Positions 57,362-64,000 of a stretch of DNA of 64,000 nt are shown piece after piece (position 1 is the first letter of the stretch; the number at the start of each line of letters is the position of its first letter). The stretch spans positions 124,001 to 188,000 of the forward strand of contig NZ_FOTK01000006.1 in assembly GCF_900114535.1 (NCBI RefSeq). The letters are read 5' to 3'. The notes under the pieces are model-generated. The model searched no databases. It had not been told where the DNA came from and saw only the letters and a list, made by a program, of their open reading frames with translations. Both the position numbers and the translations under genes were made by a program. Source of the stretch: Methylobacterium pseudosasicola. GTDB taxonomy: Bacteria; Pseudomonadota; Alphaproteobacteria; Rhizobiales; Beijerinckiaceae.

Positions 57362-58594
57362 ATGCTGTCAATCCTCGATCTCCGCGCCCGCATCGAAGCC
57401 GGCACCCTGACGCCCTCGGGCGCGATCGACCTGTGCCGCGCGGCGATCGCCGCGCGGGAGCCGGAGCTGCGCACGCTGGTGACGCTGGACGACAACCCGA
57501 CCATCCCGGAATCCGGGCCGCTCGCCGGCATCGCGGTGGGCGTGAAGGACATCATCGACAGCGCCGGCCTGCCGACCCAGATGGGCTCCGCGCTCTACGC
57601 GGGCTGGCGGCCCCGAGGCGACGCCTCCGTGGTGGCGCGCCTGAAGGGCCTCGGCGCGGTGGCTCTGGCCAAGACTACCACCACGGCCTTCGCCAGCAGC
57701 GACCCCACCGAGACGGTCAATCCGCACGATCCCGGCCACACTCCGGGCGGGTCCTCGGCGGGCTCCGCCGCCGCAGTGGGGGCGGGGCTGCTGCCCCTGG
57801 CGCTCGGCACCCAGACGGCGGGCTCGGTGATCCGGCCGGCGAGCTATTGCGGTTGCGCGGCGGTGAAGCCGTCCTTCCGGCTGATCCCGACGGTCGGGGT
57901 CAAAACCTATTCCTGGGCGCTCGACACGGTCGGCCTGTTCGCCGCCGGGGTCGCGGACGTCGCCCACGCCCTGGCGCTGGTCACCGGCCGCCCGGAGATC
58001 GAACGGGCCGAGGCGGGCTCGGCGCCGCGCATCGGCCTCGTGCGGCAAGATTTTGCGGAGGCGCCGGAGCCGGAGGCCGAGGCCGCCCTGGCCCGAGCGC
58101 GGCAGGCCGCCGAGCGGTCGGGGGCGCAGGTGACCGACGTGACGCTGCCGCCGGAGCTGGCGCTGGCCTGGGAGCGCCACCGGATCATCCAGAATTACGA
58201 GGGCCGCCTAGCGCTCGCCTGGGAGTACGAGTCCCATCGCGATGCGCTGCCGCCCCGGGTCCGGGAGCATCTCGATGCCGGCGCGGCGATCGCCGCCGCG
58301 GAATACGACGATGCCCGCCGCCACGCCCACCGGGCCCGCCGGGTACTCAAGGGCCTGTTCGCCGAGTACGACGCGATCCTGACCTTCTCGGCCCCCGGCC
58401 CGGCCCCCGCGACCCTGGCCTCCACGGGCGACCCGCGCTTCAACCAGCTCTGGACCCTGATGGGCGTGCCCTGCGTGAACGTGCCGGTGCCGGGCGAGCG
58501 CCTGCCGGTGGGCGTCCAGGTGATCGGCCGCTTCGGTGACGACGGCCGGGCGCTGGCGGTGGCCCGGATGATCGAGGATGCGCTACGCGGCTGA
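57362..58594 (+). CDS. Amidase signature family enzyme
   Basis: 410 residues. The Ser-cisSer-Lys triad is visible: Lys in IAVGVKDIIDSAGLPT, Ser in PGGSSAGSAAAVGAGLLPLA and Ser in LGTQTAGSVIRPASYCG. It hydrolyses a small or aromatic amide; the substrate cannot be told. It is shorter than GatA (near 480), and no gatBC neighbours are present, so a tRNA amidotransferase is unlikely. It stands alone. Confidence 0.88.
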   Translation: MLSILDLRARIEAGTLTPSGAIDLCRAAIAAREPELRTLVTLDDNPTIPESGPLAGIAVGVKDIIDSAGLPTQMGSALYAGWRPRGDASVVARLKGLGAVALAKTTTTAFASSDPTETVNPHDPGHTPGGSSAGSAAAVGAGLLPLALGTQTAGSVIRPASYCGCAAVKPSFRLIPTVGVKTYSWALDTVGLFAAGVADVAHALALVTGRPEIERAEAGSAPRIGLVRQDFAEAPEPEAEAALARARQAAERSGAQVTDVTLPPELALAWERHRIIQNYEGRLALAWEYESHRDALPPRVREHLDAGAAIAAAEYDDARRHAHRARRVLKGLFAEYDAILTFSAPGPAPATLASTGDPRFNQLWTLMGVPCVNVPVPGERLPVGVQVIGRFGDDGRALAVARMIEDALRG

Positions 58595-59020
58595 CGGGCC
58601 GCCAGCGCCGAGCGCAAAGCGGAGAATCCCGCGAGGCAGTTGCGGGCTCACCCTGTCAGTCCGGCGCGGTGCGAAGCCCGGGCCCGGGCCGAAGGGTGGT
58701 TCACGGCCTGAATCGTCCGCGGCTCCTGAGGCTGGGCGCGTTTGCGCACCGGCACCTCTCGCCCATCGCCAGGCGCGCTCAGCGTCTGTGTCGTTTCCTC
58801 AGCGGACATTCGATGCCGCAGGATAGAGAAAGCTTCCCAGCTACGGGACCACGACCGCTTGGCGACCAGGGAAGATTTCCTGGCCTCCGGCTTCATCCAG
58901 GTCGTTGGGTTCACGCGCCTGTGACAGTCGTCCCATGCAACATTCCTGAAGCAAGCCAATTGGGCAGGGTGCCGCCACGTTCGTGAGCAGGCGTTTCATC
59001 CCTGGACCAACGAGACATCA
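58595..59020. other. Region upstream of the rhodopsin gene, no confident gene
   Basis: About 426 bases with somewhat lower G+C. A minus-strand frame from 58959 to 58648 (103 residues, no family, tryptophan- and arginine-rich) is the only candidate gene, and it is weak. The region presumably contains the rhodopsin promoter. No EcfG-type, sigma-54 or clear -35/-10 site was identified. Confidence 0.4.
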
Positions 59021-59770
59021 ATGACGCCTCAATTCTGGCTGTGGCTCGGCTTTGCCGGCATGGCGGCCGGCGCCGCCGTGATCCTGTTCATGGCGAAGCG
59101 ACGGACCCCTGCCGAAGAAGCCGATGGGATCATCCACGGCATCGTACCGATCATCGCAGCCTGCTCCTACTTCGCCATGGCGACAGGACAGGGGAGCCTG
59201 GTCCTCCCCGCCGGTCCCGACGCGGCGGATGTGGCGCGGCAATTCTACTTCGCGCGCTACATCGACTGGACGTTCACCACGCCCCTGCTGCTGCTCGGCC
59301 TGTCGCGGACCGCGATGCATTCCGGCATGCGCCGGCCGGCCATCGTCTGGGGCCTGATCGGCTCGGACCTGATCATGATCGTGACGGCCCTGGCCTTCGG
59401 CCTGTCGAATGTCGCCGCGGTGAAGTGGACGTGGTTCGCCATCTCCTGCGGCGCGTTCGTGGCCGTGTTCTACGGGATCTTCGTGCAGCTGCGTGAGGAG
59501 AATGCCGGCGAGCGCGCCGACGTCCGCAGCGCTTTCATGCGCAACGCCGTGTTCCTGACCGCCGTCTGGTGCGCCTACCCCGTGGTGCTGCTCATCGGCC
59601 AGGACGGCCTCGGCTTCCTGTCGCCGACGCTGGCCCTGGCGGTCATCGCGATCTTGGATCTCACCGCCAAGGTCGTCTACGGCATCATGGCCACGAAGGA
59701 GACGACCCGCGCCGTCGACCGCGACCTGGCGGAAGGCCCGAAATCCGCCTCGCTGCGCCGGGCGGCCTGA
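59021..59770 (+). CDS. Microbial rhodopsin, proton-pump type with DTG motif
   Basis: 249 residues, seven hydrophobic helices. Helix C reads ARYIDWTFTTPLLLLGLSR: the counterion/acceptor Asp82 and Thr86 are kept (bacteriorhodopsin D85 and T89), but the cytoplasmic donor D96 is Gly93. Helix G reads AILDLTAKVVYGI, with Lys217 for retinal and Asp213 as second counterion. Helix F has CAYPVVLLIGQDG. This is a DTG-type light-driven proton-pump candidate. The Blh gene follows 5 bases downstream, so retinal is made by the same transcript. A sensory role is unlikely because no transducer gene is present. Start at 59021 lacks a strong ribosome site. Confidence 0.93.
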   Translation: MTPQFWLWLGFAGMAAGAAVILFMAKRRTPAEEADGIIHGIVPIIAACSYFAMATGQGSLVLPAGPDAADVARQFYFARYIDWTFTTPLLLLGLSRTAMHSGMRRPAIVWGLIGSDLIMIVTALAFGLSNVAAVKWTWFAISCGAFVAVFYGIFVQLREENAGERADVRSAFMRNAVFLTAVWCAYPVVLLIGQDGLGFLSPTLALAVIAILDLTAKVVYGIMATKETTRAVDRDLAEGPKSASLRRAA

Positions 59771-59775
59771 CGCGG

Positions 59776-60735
59776 ATGGCGGCTCTTTCATCCATCCTCT
59801 CCTTCGGGACGTCTGTCGGGGAGAGCCGCCTTCACGTCCGAGTATCGGAGGCGAGGCTGCTGCGACCGGCCGGTGCGCTGGTTGCTGTCGGCCTCGTCGC
59901 CTCCGCGTTCCTGCCGCGCGAGACGGCTTGGCTCGTGGCGCTGACGGTCGTGATCGTCCTCGGGGTGCCCCACGGCGCCCTGGACGGGGCCGTAGCGGCA
60001 CCGCTGCTGCGCCCGCGCTACGGACGCCTGTGGTTCGCGGTCTTCGCCGTCCCGTATCTCGGGCTTTCGGCTCTGGTGCTCCTGGCGTGGCAAGTCGCGC
60101 CCCTCGCCACCCTGGCGGGCTTCCTGGCGCTGTCGGTGCTGCATTTCGGCGAGGAGGATGCGGGCCCAGGCCGGCGCGTCGAGGCTTTGGTCCGCGGCGG
60201 TCTGCCGATCGCCCTGCCGGCCCTGCTACGGCCCGACGAAACCGCGGGGCTGTTCGCCGTCGTCTCGCGCGTGCCGATGCCGCAGCTTCCGGTGTGGTGG
60301 GCGGCCGCGGCCTGGGTTTGGCTCGCGGTCACGGCGGTCTGGCTGCTGACGGGGCAGCGGCGGGCGGGCGTGCTCATCGAGATGGCGCTTCTCGCCCTTG
60401 CCTTCTGGATCCTTCCCCCGCTGACCGCCTTCACCCTGTATTTCGTCGGCCTTCACGGCCCCCGCCATGTCCGCGCCCTGATCCGGGATCCGTCGAAGGC
60501 GCCGGGTGTCGATACGCTTCGGCGCGCGGTCCACGCGGCTCTGCCGGTCTTCGGGCTGACCCTCCTGCTCGGCGCAGGGCTCTGGCCGCTCTACGCCTCC
60601 GGCGGCTCGAAGGCTCCGGCCGTCCTCCTAACCCTGACGCTTCAAATGCTGTCCGCTCTGACGGTGCCGCACATTCTCCTCGACCGTATCGCGGTCCAGC
60701 ATGGACGCCGCATCGAGTTTCGGTCGGCGCGGTGA
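59776..60735 (+). CDS. blh: Beta-carotene 15,15'-dioxygenase (Blh/Brp family)
   Basis: 319 residues, many membrane segments. The iron-binding histidines are in VLGVPHGALDGAV, LSVLHFGEEDAG, YFVGLHGPRHVRAL and ALTVPHILLDRIA, the four signature positions of the family. It cleaves beta-carotene into two retinals, the chromophore of the rhodopsin encoded just upstream. Spacing of 5 bases supports one operon. No carotenoid genes are in the window; the host must make beta-carotene elsewhere, as pigmented methylobacteria do. Confidence 0.93.
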   Translation: MAALSSILSFGTSVGESRLHVRVSEARLLRPAGALVAVGLVASAFLPRETAWLVALTVVIVLGVPHGALDGAVAAPLLRPRYGRLWFAVFAVPYLGLSALVLLAWQVAPLATLAGFLALSVLHFGEEDAGPGRRVEALVRGGLPIALPALLRPDETAGLFAVVSRVPMPQLPVWWAAAAWVWLAVTAVWLLTGQRRAGVLIEMALLALAFWILPPLTAFTLYFVGLHGPRHVRALIRDPSKAPGVDTLRRAVHAALPVFGLTLLLGAGLWPLYASGGSKAPAVLLTLTLQMLSALTVPHILLDRIAVQHGRRIEFRSAR

Positions 60736-60889
60736 TGCTGTCGGCTCACGTTTCATGAGTGCGGGCGGCGTGCGGGAGCTTTTAGCAATCCGTCCGTTTG
60801 CCGCCCTCAGGCTTCACCACGGCCAAGCCGGCAGGGTTCAGGCTGGAGCGGTATCACCACCCACCGTCCCAGGCCCTGCAACCTGCGGC

Positions 60890-62038
60890 TCAACTGCTCG
60901 GCTGCTCGTGCAGCGTGTCCTCCACGTAGAGCTGCTCCAGCAGCACCTTGATCACCGCCATCAGCGGCAAAGCCAGGGCGATGCCCCAGAGCCCAAAAAT
61001 CACGCCCAGGATCAGCTGGCCGGCGAAGATCGTGGCCGGGGGGATATCCAGGGCCCGCTTCTGGATGAACGGGGTCAGGCCGTAGCTCTCCAGGCACTGC
61101 ACGGCCAGGTAGACGCCCACGGCGCCGATCACCGCCTTCAGGCCCGAGGCCAGGGCCGCCAGGATGATCACGATGCCCGCCACCAGCGGTCCCACGGTCG
61201 GCACGAAGGCCAGCAGCCCGGCCTGAAGGCCGAGGATCAGCGCGCCGCCGATCCCCAGGAAGGCCAGCCCGGCCCAGGTGCAGAGGAAGATCACCGCCAT
61301 GATGATCAGCTGGCCGAACAGCCAATGCCGCAGGGTCTCGCCGGCGCCGTCGAGGACCTTGGCCGCGCGCCTGCGCTTCTGCGGCGGCACGAAGCGTAGC
61401 GCGCCGTCCCGGTAGGCTTTCGGGTCGGCCGCGAAGGCTAACCCTAAGAAGGCGATCACCAGCAGGTTTCCGAGGGCGTCGAACAGCCCGAGGATGACGG
61501 CGGCGGCCGGGCCGAGGACGCTGCCGGCGTCGGAGACGATCGAGCTGCTGCCTTTGAGCAGGCCGTTGGCGAGACCGCCGAGGCCGCCCTCCTTCTGGCT
61601 GGACTCGGTCGAACCGTCCTTGCCGCCGCCCTGGGGGGCGAGGCTCGGCACGTCGATGCCGCGCTCGGAGAGCCAGCCCGAGACCGTGCCGGCCTGGTCC
61701 TTGATCGTGGTGCCGAGGTCGCGCCCCTGCTGCACGATGGTGGCGCCGCCATAGGTCCCGAAGCCGAGTGCCGCGACCGCGACCGCGAGGCTGGCGATGG
61801 TCAGGCGCAGGCCCCGGGGCAGGGGCAGGACATGGCCGAGCCCCCGGGTCAGGCCGTCGAGGAACACCCCGAGCAGCACACCCGCGAAGATCAGCAGCAG
61901 CGTGCCCACCGACATCCAGGCCAGCGCCAGCAACGCCGTGAAGCAGACGACGGCGATTCCCGAGGCCGCCAGCGGCAGGGTTCCGCGCCAGGGCCCGACC
62001 GGGCCGTCCAGATCTTGAAGCTTACCGTCCGTCATCAT
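60890..62038 (-). CDS. AI-2E family (PerM-type) membrane protein
   Basis: 382 residues with about seven to eight membrane segments (LPLAASGIAVVCFTALLALA, LGPAAAVILGLFDALGNLLV, GLQAGLLAFVPTVGPLVAGI). The LAFVPTVGPLVAG and LILGVIFGLWGIALALPLMA stretches are typical of the family. A soluble loop with Gly/Ser-rich insert (residues about 140-170) is present. Members have been linked to autoinducer export or ion transport; which applies is unknown. Two adjacent ATGs start the frame. Confidence 0.85.
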   Translation of the reverse strand: MMTDGKLQDLDGPVGPWRGTLPLAASGIAVVCFTALLALAWMSVGTLLLIFAGVLLGVFLDGLTRGLGHVLPLPRGLRLTIASLAVAVAALGFGTYGGATIVQQGRDLGTTIKDQAGTVSGWLSERGIDVPSLAPQGGGKDGSTESSQKEGGLGGLANGLLKGSSSIVSDAGSVLGPAAAVILGLFDALGNLLVIAFLGLAFAADPKAYRDGALRFVPPQKRRRAAKVLDGAGETLRHWLFGQLIIMAVIFLCTWAGLAFLGIGGALILGLQAGLLAFVPTVGPLVAGIVIILAALASGLKAVIGAVGVYLAVQCLESYGLTPFIQKRALDIPPATIFAGQLILGVIFGLWGIALALPLMAVIKVLLEQLYVEDTLHEQPSS

Positions 62039-62201
62039 GGCTCCCGTACCGCGGGCTCACGAACGCTTCGGGCCGCCTGGGGTCAAGTGCGGCTGTCGAC
62101 CAAGCTTGTGCGCGGAGCCCCGCGACCGGACGGCGTTTCGCGCGTTGTCCGCCCGCGCAATCGCTCCCGCGGGGGAGCCGGACGCATGAAGGAGAGACCG
62201 C

Positions 62202-62342
62202 GTGAGCAGCACCGAGCCCTACACCCATTCCCTCGGCCCCGGCCGGACCGTGGATACGGGGGACCAGCTGAGCAGCGTGGTGATCCTCGGCATCGCCATC
62301 GCCGGCGGCCTCGCGGCGGTGCTGCTCAACGCGATCCTGTAG
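62202..62342 (+). CDS. 46-residue single-span membrane peptide
   Basis: GTG at 62202 is preceded by AAGGAG at good spacing. The frame codes a soluble start (SSTEPYTHSLGPGRTVDTGD) and a membrane segment (VVILGIAIAGGLAAVLLNAI) ending at TAG. It is divergent from the AI-2E gene and converges with moaE, with only 6 bases between stops. No family is recognised. The ribosome site, the membrane segment and normal codon use support a real gene. Confidence 0.6.
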   Translation: MSSTEPYTHSLGPGRTVDTGDQLSSVVILGIAIAGGLAAVLLNAIL

Positions 62343-62348
62343 GCCGCG

Positions 62349-62816
62349 TCAGCTCCAGCGCTCGGCCGCCGCATCGTCGTGGGCGGCGGCCTCGACCCAG
62401 CCGCCGGTGGTGCCGTCGGCGAGGTGCTCGCGCTTCCAGAACGGCGCGCGGGTCTTGAGGTAGTCCATCAAAAAGTTCGCCGCCTCGAAGGCCGCGACCC
62501 GGTGGCTGGAGGCGGTCACCACCAGCACGATGCCGTCGCCCGGCAAGACCCGGCCGTGGCGATGGATCACCCGCATGGCCTGGAGCGGCCAGCGGGTCAC
62601 CGCCTCCTCGGCGACCCGCTGGATCTCGGCCTCGGCCATGCCGGGGTAATGTTCGAGCTCCAGGGCGGCGAGGCGTCCGGCCTCGTCCCGGCACAGACCC
62701 GTGAAGGTGACAACTGCCCCGGCCCGGCCGCCGAGTTCAGCGCCGATCCGGGCGATCTCGGCGGCGGTATCGAAGGGCTCGGCCTGGATGGCGACGCTGG
62801 GGGCGGGGGCGGTCAT
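62349..62816 (-). CDS. moaE: Molybdopterin synthase catalytic subunit
   Basis: 155 residues. GAVVTFTGLCRDEAGRLAAL, LELEHYPGMAEAEIQ, VIHRHGRVLPGDGIVLVVTA and DYLKTRAPFWKREHL match MoaE, the last with the two active-site lysines. With MoaD it inserts sulfur into precursor Z to give molybdopterin. This cofactor is needed by NasA and by other Mo enzymes. MoaD is not in the window. ATG at 62816 is used; TTG at 62828 is possible. Confidence 0.93.
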   Translation of the reverse strand: MTAPAPSVAIQAEPFDTAAEIARIGAELGGRAGAVVTFTGLCRDEAGRLAALELEHYPGMAEAEIQRVAEEAVTRWPLQAMRVIHRHGRVLPGDGIVLVVTASSHRVAAFEAANFLMDYLKTRAPFWKREHLADGTTGGWVEAAAHDDAAAERWS

Positions 62817-62969
62817 GGTCCGGTCCAACGATCCTCGTCCGGCGGGTGCGGGTGGCGCGGGACCGTCCCACGCCTGTCACACCCGGCCGCGCCTCTATAT
62901 GGCACGCAGAGCCGCTTTCGCCGCTGGTCCCGCGCGATCGGCCGGCACGTGGCGGAGAAGGATACCGAT

Positions 62970-63989
62970 GTGACCCCCGACCTGATCCTGCCCTACGAGG
63001 GTGTCCTGCCGGATTTCGCGAGCCGCCCGGTCTGGTGCGGGCGCGGCAGCACGGTGATCGGCGCCGCCCGCATCGGCGCGCAGGCCTGGATCGGTGACGA
63101 GGCGGTGATCCGCGCCGACGGGCAGACGATCAGCCTCGGGGACAGGTTCTGGCTCGGGCACCGCTCGACGGTGCATATCGCGACCCTCACCCACGGCACC
63201 CAGGTCGGCGACCGGGTCACGGTCGGGCGCAACAGCGTCGTGCATGCCTGCACGGTCGGCTCCGACGTCGTGATCGAGGACGACGTCGTGATCCTCGACG
63301 GGGCCGAGATCGGCGACACCACCGTGATCGAGGCGGGCGCGACGGTGTTCCCCCGCATGAAGCTCGACGGCGGCTACGCCTATGCCGGCAGCCCGGCCCG
63401 CCCGAGCCGGGCGATCGGCCCGGATGAAGTCGCCGAGCGCGCCGAGCGCCTGCGCGAGCGGATGGGCGACGGTTCGGCCGCCGATCCCGGGCTGCCCCCG
63501 GAGGTCGAGGACAGCGTGTTCGTGGCGCGGACCGCGCGCCTGCGCGGGCGGGTGAGCCTCGGAGCCGGCGCCAGCGTGCTGTTCTGCTGCGATCTCAACG
63601 CCGAGGTCGGGCCGATCGTGGTCGGGGCCGACACCAACATCCAGGACAACACCACGGTCCGCACCCGCGGGGAGGGCGTGGTGATCGGGCGCGACACCAC
63701 CATCGCGCACAACGTCCGGATCGCCGATTGCCGGATCGGCGCCCGGGCGCTGATCGGCATCGGCGCCAGCATCGCCCCCGGCACGCTGATCGCCGACGAC
63801 GTCATGCTGGCGGCCGGTGCCACCACGGATCCCGGGCAAATTCTGGAGGCCGGCTACCTCTGGGGCGGCCGCCCGGCCCGGATCCTGTCGTCGCTGGACG
63901 CCGAGAAGCGCGCGATGATGATCCGCATCGTCGAGGGCTATTGCCGGCACGGGCGGGAATATCGCGCGGCGCAGGCGGGGATGGCATAG
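62970..63989 (+). CDS. Tandem left-handed beta-helix (hexapeptide) protein, gamma-carbonic-anhydrase type
   Basis: 339 residues, roughly twice a single gamma-CA-like domain. The first domain (about 15-165) has hexapeptide repeats and a His-rich FWLGHRSTVHIATLTHGTQV GDRVTVG, with NSVVHACTVGSDVVIED. The second (about 185-330) has NIQDNTTVRTRGEGVVIGRD and TIAHNVRIADC. The three zinc-type histidines of gamma-CA are partly present in both halves. GTG at 62970 is preferred for the GGAGAAGG upstream; GTG 62949 is in frame. Carbonic anhydrase or acyltransferase activity cannot be decided. Confidence 0.8.
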   Translation: MTPDLILPYEGVLPDFASRPVWCGRGSTVIGAARIGAQAWIGDEAVIRADGQTISLGDRFWLGHRSTVHIATLTHGTQVGDRVTVGRNSVVHACTVGSDVVIEDDVVILDGAEIGDTTVIEAGATVFPRMKLDGGYAYAGSPARPSRAIGPDEVAERAERLRERMGDGSAADPGLPPEVEDSVFVARTARLRGRVSLGAGASVLFCCDLNAEVGPIVVGADTNIQDNTTVRTRGEGVVIGRDTTIAHNVRIADCRIGARALIGIGASIAPGTLIADDVMLAAGATTDPGQILEAGYLWGGRPARILSSLDAEKRAMMIRIVEGYCRHGREYRAAQAGMA

Positions 63990-64000
63990 CGCAAGCTGGT

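Noticed and set aside
62379..62969. Long N-terminal extension of the hexapeptide protein
   Set aside because: The frame runs antisense through moaE; the GTG at 62970 with GGAGAAGG upstream gives a normal protein.
1..64000. tRNA, rRNA, CRISPR array, insertion sequence, phage or plasmid functions
   Set aside because: No T-loop plus cloverleaf pattern, no spaced direct repeats and no transposase or integrase frames were seen. This was by eye; a tRNA or CRISPR search program would settle it.

Overview
The window is a stretch of GC-rich (roughly 70% G+C) alphaproteobacterial chromosome. Gene content and order point to Methylobacterium or a close relative: a serS-surE-pcm operon, secD-secF linked to a Mth938-like gene and a squalene/phytoene-synthase-like gene, exact GGAAC-N16-CGTT general-stress (EcfG) promoters, and four families of palindromic intergenic repeats. 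The genus assignment is inferred from recollection of such genomes, not from a search. I see no rRNA, tRNA, CRISPR array, prophage or insertion sequence. Most long antisense reading frames are the shadows expected at this base composition.

Layout. 1-4.9 kb: partial argE, apaG, a two-domain dCTP-deaminase-family gene, an Lrp/AsnC regulator, a cysteine-dioxygenase-like cupin and an HD-GYP protein. 4.9-13.8 kb: a minus-strand sugar-phosphate operon, GH15 hydrolase -> tkt -> tal-pgi fusion -> gnd -> pgl, with palindromic elements in two of its gaps and no zwf in view. 13.9-26.6 kb: nitrate assimilation, with the sensor/antiterminator pair nasT-nasS, a sigma-54-type promoter, an ANTAR-type RNA leader ending in an intrinsic terminator, an NADH-type FAD oxidoreductase, nirA, an Fe-S/FNR flavoprotein, nasA and cysG (siroheme). 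26.7-34.9 kb: a Phd/RelE-type toxin-antitoxin pair with a palindromic operator, a secreted cupin, nudC, a HIT protein, a universal stress protein, an acyltransferase, a DUF4142 protein behind an EcfG-type promoter, a beta-carbonic anhydrase and a Nudix hydrolase.

35-51 kb is mostly housekeeping: DUF429, a CitE-like lyase overlapping dut, a DUF815 ATPase, an OsmC protein, serS-surE-pcm, the sec block (yajC, secD, secF, Mth938-like, squalene-synthase-like), an alpha/beta hydrolase, two YidB-like genes and an NlpD-like LytM factor. 51-58.6 kb: an outer-membrane porin-like protein, rlmJ, a secreted RNase T2, a ParDE module, an extensin-like lipoprotein and an amidase. 59-60.7 kb: a microbial rhodopsin with Asp-Thr-Gly at the three pump-motif positions, followed 5 bases later by a Blh retinal-forming dioxygenase. 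The window closes with an AI-2E-type permease, a 46-residue membrane peptide, moaE and a two-domain hexapeptide-repeat protein.

How the genes fit together: the nitrate block appears to be set to respond to both nitrogen limitation (sigma-54) and nitrate (NasS/NasT acting on the leader). CysG supplies siroheme to NirA, and MoaE at the far end contributes to the molybdopterin cofactor that NasA needs. The rhodopsin-blh pair is a self-contained light-driven ion-pump cassette that needs only beta-carotene from elsewhere. Two exact EcfG-type promoters place a small membrane protein and the DUF4142 protein in a probable general stress regulon.
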